This document shows, piece after piece, positions 33,617 through 42,220 of a stretch of 64,000 bases of DNA. Origin of the DNA: Tyzzerella sp. (lineage in GTDB: Bacteria > Bacillota > Clostridia > Lachnospirales > Anaerotignaceae); the NCBI GenBank assembly GCA_019415525.1, contig DXZA01000067.1, positions 1 to 64,000 of the forward strand, read 5' to 3'. The notes under the pieces were generated by a model. The model saw nothing but the letters and a program-made list of their open reading frames with translations, was not told where the DNA came from and made no database searches. Every line of letters starts with the position of its first letter. Within the stretch, counting starts at the first letter, position 1. A program made the position numbers and the translations under genes.

Positions 33617-34699
33617 ATGGCTACTGCAAGAAAATTACCAAGTGGTCAATGGCGTACACTTGTTTATAGTCATAAAGAAATTGTTGACGGTAAAGAAAAG
33701 AGAATTTATGAAAGTTTTACAGCTGATACTAAAAAAGAAAGTGAATTTTTAGCAGCCGAATTTGCATTAAATAAAAATAAACAAAAAAAGCCTAAAAATA
33801 TGACTTTAGGTGAAGCCATTGATTCATATATAGCTCTTTCTACTCCAGCACTTTCAAAAACATCTATTGCAAGCTATAAGAAAATTAAAAGAAATTATTT
33901 TCTTGATTTAATGGATATACCATTAAAAAATATAACTTCTGAAATGCTACAAAATAGTATAAACAATGAAATTAATCGTCCGTCAAAAAAATATAAAAAT
34001 TCTGATAAAACATTATCAGCAAAAACTGTAAATAATGCTTTTGGTCTAATATCTACGGTATTAAAAAAATACCACCCTTCTATTATTATTGATGTAAAAT
34101 TGCCAAAAAAGGAAAACAAAATAAAAGAATTGTTGCCACCCGATGTTATATTTGATGTGGTAAAGGATACAGATATTGAACTTCCTGTTCTACTTGCTAT
34201 GTGGCTTAGCTTTTCAATGTCTGAAATACGTGGATTGACTAAATCAAAATCTATTTCTGACGGTTATATATCTGTAAAAGAAGTTATTGTTGATGTAGAT
34301 AATCAACCTGTATTGAAGGAACAAGCAAAGGCTTTTTATAGAATAAGAAAATTAAAAATTCCAAAATATATACAAAGCCTTATTGATAAAACAAATCCAA
34401 ATGAAGATAGGCTTGTTACATTAAGTGGTCATGCTATTTATATGAGGTTTAAAAGACTTTTAGAAAAAAATAATTTACCACATATGACTTTCCACGATTT
34501 AAGACATATAAATGCGTCTGTAATGGCTCAATTACGTATACCCGATAAATACGCTATGGAACGTGGTGGGTGGAAAACTGACGCAGTTATGAAATCTGTA
34601 TATCAACATACATTTTCAGATTATAGAGAAAGTGTTGACAATCAAATAGATACATTCTTTGAAACACTTATGCAACATAATATGCAACACAAAAAATAA
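33617..34699 (+). CDS. int: Tyrosine integrase of prophage 1
   Basis: This 360-residue recombinase has an AP2-like N-terminal arm-binding domain (PSGQWRTLVYS), a SAM-like core-binding domain (LGEAIDSYIAL...) and a catalytic domain with FHDLRHINA (HxxR) and VYQHTFSDY (Tyr nucleophile). The first catalytic Arg region reads SFSMSEIRGL, where the usual GLRxxE Arg is not obvious. GAGGTGA favours the ATG at 33617. It lies next to attR, and its last codons contain arm-type repeats. Confidence 0.93.
   Translation: MATARKLPSGQWRTLVYSHKEIVDGKEKRIYESFTADTKKESEFLAAEFALNKNKQKKPKNMTLGEAIDSYIALSTPALSKTSIASYKKIKRNYFLDLMDIPLKNITSEMLQNSINNEINRPSKKYKNSDKTLSAKTVNNAFGLISTVLKKYHPSIIIDVKLPKKENKIKELLPPDVIFDVVKDTDIELPVLLAMWLSFSMSEIRGLTKSKSISDGYISVKEVIVDVDNQPVLKEQAKAFYRIRKLKIPKYIQSLIDKTNPNEDRLVTLSGHAIYMRFKRLLEKNNLPHMTFHDLRHINASVMAQLRIPDKYAMERGGWKTDAVMKSVYQHTFSDYRESVDNQIDTFFETLMQHNMQHKK
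34671..34692. repeat. Arm-type repeats in the end of the integrase gene
   Basis: TGCAACATAA (34671) and TGCAACACAA (34683) match the three repeats near attL. They lie 34-55 bases from the attR core and encode the integrase C-terminal MQHNMQHKK. Confidence 0.65.
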
Positions 34700-34725
34700 A
34701 AAGCCTTGAAAATTCAAGGCTTTTT
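34698..34725 (-). terminator. Prophage-borne terminator for ssrA (and int)
   Basis: A hairpin with flanking A and T runs, identical over 28 bases to the copy at 11431-11458, separates the int stop from the tmRNA 3' end by a few bases. It can terminate both int (rightward) and ssrA (leftward). Confidence 0.88.
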
Positions 34726-34753
34726 GAATGGAGATGAGGAGAATCGAACTCCT
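34726..34753. repeat. attR core
   Basis: Twenty-eight bases identical to 11471-11498, here continuous with the whole tmRNA gene. Right boundary of prophage 1. Confidence 0.95.
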
Positions 34754-35078
34754 GTCCGAAGGCCTCTCCACAAAAACTTCTCCCATCACAGTTGCTCTTT
34801 TAACATTCCCTCAGGTAACCGCCGAACAACAGGCTTTTACCTTTAGTAGCTTCATGTTTCTTTTCTCTCCGCAAAGCTTAGGAGAAAAAGTGCCTCACAA
34901 GGTCGACGCTGGTGACTTCAACTGTGAGCAATCGAAGGCCAACGGGCAGCAGCTTAGGCTGCCATTAAAGAATAATCTTTGTCGTTTCTTTTTAAAAATT
35001 TTAGGCATTTTGACGCAATTACCAAGTGCGGATGGCTATTCTCGTTTACAAAACCCCCGTCGAAACCATTGCATCCCC
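34729..35078 (-). ncRNA. ssrA: Transfer-messenger RNA (tmRNA)
   Basis: The 350-nt RNA begins GGGGATGCAATGGTTTCGACGGGGG on genes of this family (seen here on the minus strand) and its 7-bp acceptor stem pairs GGGGATG with CATCTCC, ending in discriminator A. It rescues stalled ribosomes and tags the unfinished protein. The tag frame ends at TAA 34954-34956 and its C-terminal part reads NDKDYSLMAA, so the usual terminal LAA is MAA. The exact resume codon is not certain. Its 3' end serves as the prophage attachment site and stays intact. Confidence 0.95.
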
Positions 35079-35085
35079 TAAGTGC

Positions 35086-35115
35086 AGTATAATATTAAAA
35101 AAAATTATACTGTAA
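35086..35115 (-). promoter_or_regulatory. Promoter of ssrA, inside a hairpin after smpB
   Basis: -35 TTACAG (35110-35115), 18-bp gap, -10 TATACT (35086-35091), seven bases before the tmRNA 5' end. The same bases form a perfect 9-bp inverted repeat (CAGTATAAT/ATTATACTG, 35085-35112) with T-rich loop. Confidence 0.7.
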
Positions 35116-35578
35116 GGTTACGAATTTTAAATTCTTTTTCAGCTTCACGACGTTGGTCGTTTTTAGCTATGGTTTGACGTTTGTCATAAAGTTTCTTACC
35201 TTTTGCAATACCAATATCAACCTTTACAAGGCTTCTATCAAAGTATACCTTTAAAGGTACAACAGTATATCCTGCAATAGTAATTTTACCAAGTATTTTA
35301 TTTATCTCACTTTTATGAAGTAAAAGTTTTCTTGTACGAAGAGGGTCTTTATTAAATATATTACCCTGTTCGTATGGGCTGATATGCATATTATAAATAA
35401 AAGCTTCTCTATTTTCAATTTTAATAAAACTTTCTTTAAGACTACATTTTCCCATTCTCAAAGATTTTACTTCGGTACCAGCAAGAGAAATACCTGCTTG
35501 ATAAGTATCTTCTATAAAATAATCATGATAAGCTTTTTTATTTTGAGCAATAAGTCTACTTCCTTTTTCTTTTGCCAT
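35105..35578 (-). CDS. smpB: SsrA-binding protein SmpB
   Basis: This 157-residue tmRNA partner shows LIAQNKKAYHDYFIEDTYQAGISL, GTEVKSLR and the basic C-terminal tail (YDKRQTIAKNDQRREAEKEF). The start ATG 35578 follows AAGGAGG by eight bases; a GTG three codons earlier lies inside the ribosome site. It sits next to ssrA. Confidence 0.97.
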   Translation of the reverse strand: MAKEKGSRLIAQNKKAYHDYFIEDTYQAGISLAGTEVKSLRMGKCSLKESFIKIENREAFIYNMHISPYEQGNIFNKDPLRTRKLLLHKSEINKILGKITIAGYTVVPLKVYFDRSLVKVDIGIAKGKKLYDKRQTIAKNDQRREAEKEFKIRNLTV

Positions 35579-35669
35579 GCATATCACCTCCTTAAAATAC
35601 TCAACGTTTATTTATTATAGCATAATATTAAAAAAAATCAACAGCTTAATATTACAATATAATTACATA

Positions 35670-35693
35670 TTTCGGGCGGAAATCCGCCCGAAA
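35670..35693 (-). terminator. Strong hairpin after panE
   Basis: A perfect 10-bp stem TTTCGGGCGG/CCGCCCGAAA with AAAT loop lies seven bases past the panE stop. The following minus-strand sequence is only moderately T-rich. Confidence 0.7.
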
Positions 35694-35699
35694 CAAATT

Positions 35700-36614
35700 T
35701 TAAAGATACATTTTCTCAATAGATTTTATAAGACAATATAAAGTTTCATTTACAGGAACACTTACACCTGCTTTTTTAGCAATTTTTATAAGGTCACCTG
35801 CAAAATATTCAATTTCTGTTTTTCTTTTATTTTCTATATCTTGTAATGTTGAAGTTTTTAATTCTGGTTCTGACTTTTTAAGTCTTTCATCATAAGCATA
35901 TACATCAGACTCGGGCAAATATACGCCAACAGCCTTTGCAACTTCAACAACTTCCATCATAGCTTTAACAAGTATTTCATGAAGTTCATCTATTTTAAGG
36001 AATTTTCCATAGCCATTTCCAACAATACCGGAAACTTGATTTGAACCTATATTTATAATCCATTTTCTCCATTGAGCACTTATCATATCTTCTGGTATTT
36101 CATAGTGTATTTCAGATTTATCAAATATATCTTTAACAGCTTTAACGCTTTCTGATAATATAGTATTATCTTTATCACCAAATTTTATAAGCCCTTTATT
36201 TGAACTATAAATACCTTCATTATTTCTTTCTGCTGTAATATATACAAGCCCTCTTAAAACTTCATTATTAGGAAACGCTTCTTTTAATCTTTCTGTTGCA
36301 GTAACACCATTTAACAACGGAAGTATAATTGTATTATCATGTATAATATTTCTTATTTCATCAAAACTTTCTTCAAGCTGATAATTTTTAAGTGCTATAA
36401 TAATAAAGTCAAGTTTTGTTTCTGGGTTTTTAGTTGATAAAACATTAGGAAATATAACATCACCATTTACTTTTATACCATTATTTTTAAGTCTTTCACC
36501 TCTTGCACCTTCAGCAACAGCATAAAAATCATCTTTATATGTTCTTAAAAGTTCTTTGGCATAAACAGCACCTATTGCTCCCATACCCATAACCCCAATT
36601 TTTTTAATTTCCAT
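35700..36614 (-). CDS. panE: 2-dehydropantoate 2-reductase (ketopantoate reductase)
   Basis: This 304-residue NADPH-dependent reductase of coenzyme A synthesis has the Rossmann motif GVMGMGAIGAVYA, the KNYQLEE and LLNGVT segments, and WRKWIINIGSNQVSGI near the substrate site. It is inserted between rnr and smpB, which are adjacent in many genomes. Other ApbA-family substrates are possible. Confidence 0.88.
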   Translation of the reverse strand: MEIKKIGVMGMGAIGAVYAKELLRTYKDDFYAVAEGARGERLKNNGIKVNGDVIFPNVLSTKNPETKLDFIIIALKNYQLEESFDEIRNIIHDNTIILPLLNGVTATERLKEAFPNNEVLRGLVYITAERNNEGIYSSNKGLIKFGDKDNTILSESVKAVKDIFDKSEIHYEIPEDMISAQWRKWIINIGSNQVSGIVGNGYGKFLKIDELHEILVKAMMEVVEVAKAVGVYLPESDVYAYDERLKKSEPELKTSTLQDIENKRKTEIEYFAGDLIKIAKKAGVSVPVNETLYCLIKSIEKMYL

Positions 36615-36630
36615 AAGTTATACCTCCAAA

Positions 36631-38796
36631 TTACATTACATCTATAACATCAGGTTCATCAGCAAATACAAAATCAATATTTCTAAGTTCTCTATCTACT
36701 TTAAATACCTGTACAAATACTTTTTGTCCAAGAGAATATGTTTTTTGAGTTCTTTCTCCAACAAGTCGCATGTTTCTGTCATCAAAAATATAGAAATCAT
36801 CATCAATATAATTTACAGAAACCATACCTTCAACTGTGTTAGGAAGTTCAACATATATTCCCCAACTTGTTACACCAGATATAACACCTTCATATACGCA
36901 ACCTATTTTATCTTCCATAAACTGTACCATTTTAAGTTTATCAGTTTCTCTTTCTGCTTCTTCTGCAACTCTTTCTCTAACAGAGCATTGTTTCGCAATA
37001 TCAGGCATTTTTTTATTAAGATTTCTTTCTCTTTTTGGTGAAAGTCCACCTTTTAAATTTTCTTTTATTATTCTGTGTATTTCAAGGTCAGGATAACGTC
37101 TTATAGGTGATGTAAAGTGACAATAATATTTTGCCGCAAGACCAAAGTGCCCCGTATTTTCAGCCATATATCTTGCTTGTTTCATACTGCGAAGAACAAC
37201 TCTGCTTATTATATGTTCTTCTGGTTTTCCTTCAACATCAGATATTATTTTTTGTATAGATTTAGGGTGAAGTTCATCTTTTCCACTTCCCTTTATTCTA
37301 TAACCAAAGTTTCTTAAAAATTCTTCAAGTTTCTGTATTTTTTCATCATCAGGAGTTTCATGATTTCTGAAAATAAACGGTACTTGCTGCCAGAAATAAT
37401 CTTCAGCAACAGTTTCATTACATACAAGCATAAATTCCTCAATAAGGTTTGTAGCACTATTTCTTTCATAAGGTTTTATGTCAATAGGATTTCCTTCTTC
37501 ATCAAGAATTATTTTTGCCTCTGGAAAATCAAAATTTACAGAACCTCTTTTTTTACGTTTAGCAGAAAGTATCTGTCTTAAATTTTCCATATCATCAAAG
37601 AATTCAACAAAGTCAGAATATTCTTTTCTTAATTCTTCATCTTTTTCTTCTATTATTTTATTTACAGCAGTATATGTCATTCTTCTATCAGAATGAATTA
37701 CAGACTCAACTATTCTATGGTCTACAACATTACCTTTTCTGTCTATTTCCATAATACAACTTAATGTAAGTCTATCTTCATCAGGATTAAGTGAACATAT
37801 ACCATTTGAAAGTTTATGAGGTATCATAGGAATAACCCTATCAACTAAATAAACACTTGTGCCTCTTTTGTATGCTTCTTTATCAAGAGGACTATTTTCT
37901 TTTACATAATGAGAAACATCAGCAATATGAACACCAAGGCTATAATTACCATTTTCAAGTACTTCTATTGAAACAGCATCATCAAGGTCTTTTGCATCTT
38001 CACCATCTATTGTAACTGTTTTTATACTTCTTAAGTCTTCCCTACCTTCAATTTCTTCAGATGAAATTTCACTTTCAATATTTTCTATATAGTCATATAC
38101 TTCATCTGGAAAATCAACAGGTAAATCATATTGTCTTATTATAGAAAGAATATCAACACCAGGGTCATTTATATGACCAAGTATTTCAACAACTTTTCCT
38201 TCTGGATTTCTTCTTCCTTCTGGAAACTTTGTAAGCTCTACAACAACTTTATGCCCTGTAACCGCACCTTTTGTATTATCTTTTGATATAAATATATCAT
38301 TAGCAAACTTTTTATCATCAGGAATAACAAAACCAAATCCTTTTCCTTTTTCAAAAACACCTACAATTTGTGTCATTCCTCTTTTTATTATTTTTATGAT
38401 TTCTCCTTCTGCACGTTTTCCATGGTCTGCACGTTTTATAATTCTGCACATAACAGTATCTTTATGCATAGCACCATTTACACTATCAGCAGGTATAAAT
38501 ATATCATTAGGCTCACCTTCAACAGTAACAAAACCAAATCCCCTAGCATGACTTGTAAATTCACCTGTAAAATAATTAAGAGCTTTAGGACTCATTATTT
38601 TTCCTTTTTTAGTTTCAATAGCTCTTCCTTCATCTATAAGTTCATTAATCATATCTTCAAAAAATACTCTTTCATCAGAAGGTACACTAAGCATAATTGC
38701 AATTTCAGTACGCTTCATAGGTAAATATTCATTACTTGAAATATAATTAGCTATTTTTTCTTTTCTTTCTTCATATAAATTGATATTTTCATCCAT
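36631..38796 (-). CDS. rnr: Ribonuclease R
   Basis: This 721-residue 3'-5' exoribonuclease has an N-terminal winged helix, cold-shock domains (GFGFVTVEG, GFGFVIPDD), the RNB domain with DAKDLDDA metal ligands and HIADVSHYV, and a C-terminal S1 domain (CVYEGVISGVTSWGIYVEL). The long basic tail of some RNase R proteins is short here. It degrades non-stop mRNA released by tmRNA, which fits the smpB-ssrA context. Confidence 0.97.
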   Translation of the reverse strand: MDENINLYEERKEKIANYISSNEYLPMKRTEIAIMLSVPSDERVFFEDMINELIDEGRAIETKKGKIMSPKALNYFTGEFTSHARGFGFVTVEGEPNDIFIPADSVNGAMHKDTVMCRIIKRADHGKRAEGEIIKIIKRGMTQIVGVFEKGKGFGFVIPDDKKFANDIFISKDNTKGAVTGHKVVVELTKFPEGRRNPEGKVVEILGHINDPGVDILSIIRQYDLPVDFPDEVYDYIENIESEISSEEIEGREDLRSIKTVTIDGEDAKDLDDAVSIEVLENGNYSLGVHIADVSHYVKENSPLDKEAYKRGTSVYLVDRVIPMIPHKLSNGICSLNPDEDRLTLSCIMEIDRKGNVVDHRIVESVIHSDRRMTYTAVNKIIEEKDEELRKEYSDFVEFFDDMENLRQILSAKRKKRGSVNFDFPEAKIILDEEGNPIDIKPYERNSATNLIEEFMLVCNETVAEDYFWQQVPFIFRNHETPDDEKIQKLEEFLRNFGYRIKGSGKDELHPKSIQKIISDVEGKPEEHIISRVVLRSMKQARYMAENTGHFGLAAKYYCHFTSPIRRYPDLEIHRIIKENLKGGLSPKRERNLNKKMPDIAKQCSVRERVAEEAERETDKLKMVQFMEDKIGCVYEGVISGVTSWGIYVELPNTVEGMVSVNYIDDDFYIFDDRNMRLVGERTQKTYSLGQKVFVQVFKVDRELRNIDFVFADEPDVIDVM

Positions 38797-38897
38797 AAAA
38801 ATTCACCTCTTTCGCTAAAATAAACTGTCACAACATATTTATATTATACAACAAAAAATATTTAATAACCATAAAATAAAAGTTTAATCTAAAAAGC

Positions 38898-38932
38898 AAA
38901 AAAATACCCTGACTTTTAAAAAGTCAGGGTAT
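38898..38932 (-). terminator. Terminator after secG
   Basis: A stem TACCCTGACTTTT/AAAGTCAGGGTA is followed on the minus strand by seven T. It lies between secG and rnr, so rnr probably also has its own promoter. Confidence 0.85.
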
Positions 38933-38937
38933 AAATA

Positions 38938-39180
38938 TTACGCAAAGAAATTAATAAGTAAAGCTATTATTAAAAATAAAGCTCCACCGATTTTTGTATA
39001 TCTTTCAAGAGCTCCTTCCATAGAGCTTGCTTTATTCTTACTCCAGTATGAACCATTATTAGCAGAATTACTTACAGCACCAAGACCAGCAGAACGGTCT
39101 GACTGTAATGTTATAATTACTGTTAAAATAAGACTTAATATACCTAATATAACAGATAAAACAATTCCAACTGTACTCAT
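38938..39180 (-). CDS. secG: Protein translocase subunit SecG
   Basis: This 80-residue protein has two membrane helices and the SecG motif LQSDRSAGLGAVSNS. GGGAGGTG sets the ATG at 39180. It sits upstream of rnr, as in many Firmicutes. Confidence 0.95.
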   Translation of the reverse strand: MSTVGIVLSVILGILSLILTVIITLQSDRSAGLGAVSNSANNGSYWSKNKASSMEGALERYTKIGGALFLIIALLINFFA

Positions 39181-39338
39181 CTTTGCACCTCCCAAAAAAA
39201 TTTAAAAATGCTTTTGAGCATTAAACTCCAATGTAATTACTTTAACATAAAACCTTTATTTTATCAACAAAAACTTTAAAATACTAAATATATATGATAC
39301 AATTTAATAAAAAAATTATATTTTTAAGAGGTGATATA

Positions 39339-39854
39339 ATGGCTCCACAAGTAGGTATAATTATGGGTAGCGACTCTGACCTTCCTGTTATGAGTGAAGC
39401 TGCAAAAATTCTTGACAAACTTGGTGTTTCATATGAACTTACAGTAATTTCAGCTCACAGAACACCAGACAGAATGTATGAATACGCAAAAAAAGCACAT
39501 GAAAGAGGTATAAAAGTAATTATAGCAGGTGCAGGAGGAGCAGCACATCTTCCAGGAATGACAGCAGCTCTTACAACAGTTCCTGTTATAGGTGTACCTG
39601 TTAAAACAAAAGCATTAAGTGGTGTAGACTCACTTTATTCAATAGTACAAATGCCACCAGGAATTCCTGTTGCAACAGTAGCTATAAATGGTGCACAAAA
39701 TGCTGGAATATTAGCGGCACAAATGATAGGCTCTTTTGATGAAAAAATTCATGAAAATGTTTTTAAATATAAAAATGACCTTGAAGAAATGGTAGAAAAA
39801 AAAGCTGAAAAGCTTGAAAATATAGGATTTTCAAAATATCTTGAAGAAATGTAA
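39339..39854 (+). CDS. purE: N5-carboxyaminoimidazole ribonucleotide mutase
   Basis: This 171-residue protein has the class I PurE signature GIIMGSDSDLPVM, SAHRTPDRM and GGAAHLPGM. It acts in purine synthesis. AGAGGTGATATA sets the ATG at 39339; the frame is open 15 codons upstream. No other pur gene is adjacent. An extended -10 (TGATACAAT) near 39295-39303 is a likely promoter. Confidence 0.96.
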   Translation: MAPQVGIIMGSDSDLPVMSEAAKILDKLGVSYELTVISAHRTPDRMYEYAKKAHERGIKVIIAGAGGAAHLPGMTAALTTVPVIGVPVKTKALSGVDSLYSIVQMPPGIPVATVAINGAQNAGILAAQMIGSFDEKIHENVFKYKNDLEEMVEKKAEKLENIGFSKYLEEM

Positions 39855-39882
39855 AAAAAGAGGTTTAAAACCTCTTTTTTAT
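39855..39882. terminator. Bidirectional terminator between purE and element 2
   Basis: AAAAAAAGAGGTTTAAAACCTCTTTTTT is a symmetric hairpin with A and T runs on both sides. It ends purE rightward and the structural operon of element 2 leftward, marking that element's left limit. Confidence 0.85.
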
Positions 39883-40415
39883 TCTATAACAGTACTTTTT
39901 AATTCTTCAAGTGTTATATTCATTTCATTAAGTTGTCCATATGTAAAAATTTTAAAATCTCTATATCTATTATAATCAACACCAATTTCAATAACCATAT
40001 TAGCAGGTAATTTATATCTAAGAGTATTTTCAAGATATGTTTTATATTCTTTCACATAAATACTTAATAGTATATTTACATTGTAATTTTCAAAATCTAT
40101 ATTAATAGTATAATTATCTTTTCCAAGATATCTTAATAACCAATCATCAAGAGATTTATAATTAAATGGTAGAACTGTTGACCATTCAGAAAGAACAACT
40201 TTTCTTCTTTCTTCTATATCTCCTTGTGGTTTTGTAATACCAAGAAACTTTTCACGTCTTACAATACCATCTTCATCAGCTGTTTCAATCCAAAGATTAT
40301 TTTCATATTTTTGGTAAGCTTTTTTTAATTCAGCAAATATATTTTCTTCTATATAAAAAAGCTTCTTAAACTCTTCTATATCTTGCATAAATTGTGGTAA
40401 ATGCTCTATAATCAT
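39879..40415 (-). CDS. YmfQ/XkdU-like baseplate protein (DUF2313)
   Basis: This 178-residue protein lies directly downstream of the baseplate J gene, the XkdU position in PBSX. It is acidic and contains KPQGDIEERRKVVLSE, typical of the family. It is the last gene of the operon; the fibre gene that should follow is missing. Confidence 0.83.
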   Translation of the reverse strand: MIIEHLPQFMQDIEEFKKLFYIEENIFAELKKAYQKYENNLWIETADEDGIVRREKFLGITKPQGDIEERRKVVLSEWSTVLPFNYKSLDDWLLRYLGKDNYTINIDFENYNVNILLSIYVKEYKTYLENTLRYKLPANMVIEIGVDYNRYRDFKIFTYGQLNEMNITLEELKSTVIE

Positions 40416-41489
40416 TTAAACCACCTCCAAAATCTCACCAAGAACAGGAACAGTATCATCAGAAATAATAATATTTTGTTTACTTTCATTAAGAGCTGTA
40501 TCTGTTATATCCAAAACACCTGCAATTTGAAGAACTTTAGATTCAATATAACTTATTCTTACAACCAAATCATCATTTTCATCCCAAGTACTTCTTAAAC
40601 TTAAAAAATATTCTTCAATAGATGATTTTAATTCATCTTGTATATCTTCAAATGAAAATCCTTCTTTATATGATATTTTCATTGATATATTTATATTTTC
40701 ACCTTTCGCTCCTTCAACAGTAACAATATGACCAATAGGAGCTATACCATTTCCCATACCATTTTTATCTGGGTCAACTTCTTTTTGTACATCTTCAATT
40801 TCAGAAGATTTTGGAACATTATAGTCACGGTCGGTAAAAACTATCCTTACTGTACCACCACCATAATAAACAGGATATACTTTTACCCCTCCTACAACAT
40901 TTATAGATTTAACTTTTTTCTTATAATCAGATATATTACCACCAAAAGCTTCACTATTAAAACTTTCCATATATCTTTTTCTTAATGTTTCATCATCTTC
41001 TTCATCTTCGCCATCAGAATATATTTCTGTTATAACAGCTTGAGCAAGCCCTTCTATAAATCCAACAGGCATAATTTCACCGGAATAGTAATTTCCTTCT
41101 TTACCACTTTTTTCACATTCCATAAGAAAAATTCCCTTTGAAACTCTTGATATTACAGTATAATAAATATCATTATATGCAAATCTGTCACCTTTTGAAA
41201 CATCGAAATAACCTCCATCTTTATCATAGAATTCTGCTTTTAAAACAGCATTTATTGCACTTTTTCTAACAATGCCTCTTTCAGCAGCCCTTCTTGTTAA
41301 ATCAATACCTGTAGCAGTATCTCCATAACTTCTTTCCTCTAGCATTAAAAGGTCTGCATACATTTTTGCTGTTTCTGCTGCATTTGGAGCTATTGCATCA
41401 AATATTATACTTCCCTGTCTTTTATCTATATTCCCCTCAATCATACCAAGTTTCTTTTCAATAAGTTCTTCATATGTTTCATACATCAA
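40416..41489 (-). CDS. Baseplate J-like protein (XkdT type)
   Basis: This 357-residue wedge protein begins YEELIEKKLGMIEGNIDKRQGSIIFDA, and has DLLMLEERSYGDTATGIDLTRRAAERGI and the DGEDEEDDETLRKRYMESF segment of the Baseplate_J family. It overlaps the upstream gene by four bases. Confidence 0.93.
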   Translation of the reverse strand: MMYETYEELIEKKLGMIEGNIDKRQGSIIFDAIAPNAAETAKMYADLLMLEERSYGDTATGIDLTRRAAERGIVRKSAINAVLKAEFYDKDGGYFDVSKGDRFAYNDIYYTVISRVSKGIFLMECEKSGKEGNYYSGEIMPVGFIEGLAQAVITEIYSDGEDEEDDETLRKRYMESFNSEAFGGNISDYKKKVKSINVVGGVKVYPVYYGGGTVRIVFTDRDYNVPKSSEIEDVQKEVDPDKNGMGNGIAPIGHIVTVEGAKGENINISMKISYKEGFSFEDIQDELKSSIEEYFLSLRSTWDENDDLVVRISYIESKVLQIAGVLDITDTALNESKQNIIISDDTVPVLGEILEVV

Positions 41490-41890
41490 ATACTCACCTC
41501 TTTTCTTATACTAAAATTTCCTAATACACTTTTTACTGTAAAAGAAACTTCCATACTATTTCTACCTTCTATAAATACAAAGTCAGATACACTCTCAATT
41601 CTCTTATCTACCAAAAGAGCATCTTTAATACGAAGTTCTATTTCTGTTACAGCTAATTTTCTATCCATACCTATAATATCAGAAAATTCAATACCATAAT
41701 TCCAATCATAAATATCATATACATATCTTTCAGTATTAAGAATTTTAAAAATAGTATCTTTTAAGGCAGAAATTCCATCTCTTTCACCAGCAATTCTCTT
41801 TTTATCAAAATCAATAGCATAAGTTTTTGAAACTAAATCAACCTCAGAATATGTTGAATTAAAATTAACACCACTACTTTCAGGTATCAT
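41486..41890 (-). CDS. XkdS-like baseplate protein (DUF2634)
   Basis: This 134-residue protein has the gp25/DUF2634 core (RIAGERDGISALKDTIFKILNTERY, then YGIEFSDIIG). GGGGGTG sets the ATG at 41890. Confidence 0.87.
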   Translation of the reverse strand: MIPESSGVNFNSTYSEVDLVSKTYAIDFDKKRIAGERDGISALKDTIFKILNTERYVYDIYDWNYGIEFSDIIGMDRKLAVTEIELRIKDALLVDKRIESVSDFVFIEGRNSMEVSFTVKSVLGNFSIRKEVSI

Positions 41891-41900
41891 ATAACACCCC

Positions 41901-42209
41901 CTATACACAACGCCCTATAAGTGCAAATTTTTGACCGCCAAAGCATTTTATAAGAATAACACTATCACCTATTTGAAGTTTGTTTTCTGTATATCCAATA
42001 CATTCTCCATGATTTTCAACATTAACAGTAACATTATGGTTTATAACATTATTTGTAATATAAATAAAATTCTCTGTAAGATTAATTTTATTATCAATAT
42101 TAATAATCATAGGTGAAAGTGATGTGACTTCACCAAATACAACAACATCAGGTATTGTATTTTTTGCAGTATCAAATGCTATTTTTTTAATAATATCAAT
42201 AACTGCCAT
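41901..42209 (-). CDS. XkdR-like protein (DUF2577)
   Basis: This 102-residue protein is an OB-like small baseplate protein with LQIGDSVILIKCFGGQKFALIGR, typical of DUF2577. AGGGGG sets the start at 42209; the frame is open 11 codons upstream. Confidence 0.82.
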   Translation of the reverse strand: MAVIDIIKKIAFDTAKNTIPDVVVFGEVTSLSPMIINIDNKINLTENFIYITNNVINHNVTVNVENHGECIGYTENKLQIGDSVILIKCFGGQKFALIGRCV

Positions 42210-42220
42210 AATTCCCCCTA

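Larger units (their letters stand above)
11471..34753. mobile_element. Prophage 1, siphovirus-like, integrated in ssrA
   Basis: Core repeats 23,255 bp apart bracket a complete-looking order: leftward regulators, replication, late activator, terminase, portal, head, tail, baseplate and holin, plus a rightward RHH repressor, cargo and integrase. Removing it joins ssrA to its old terminator and the hydrolase gene, which supports the boundaries. The long-tail Dit/Tal/BppU set and the absence of a sheath gene indicate a non-contractile tail. No endolysin gene was found. Confidence 0.95.

Noticed and set aside
39855..39882. Possible attachment site at the left end of element 2
   Set aside because: The symmetric hairpin is simply a bidirectional terminator; I found no matching copy near 53998-54048.
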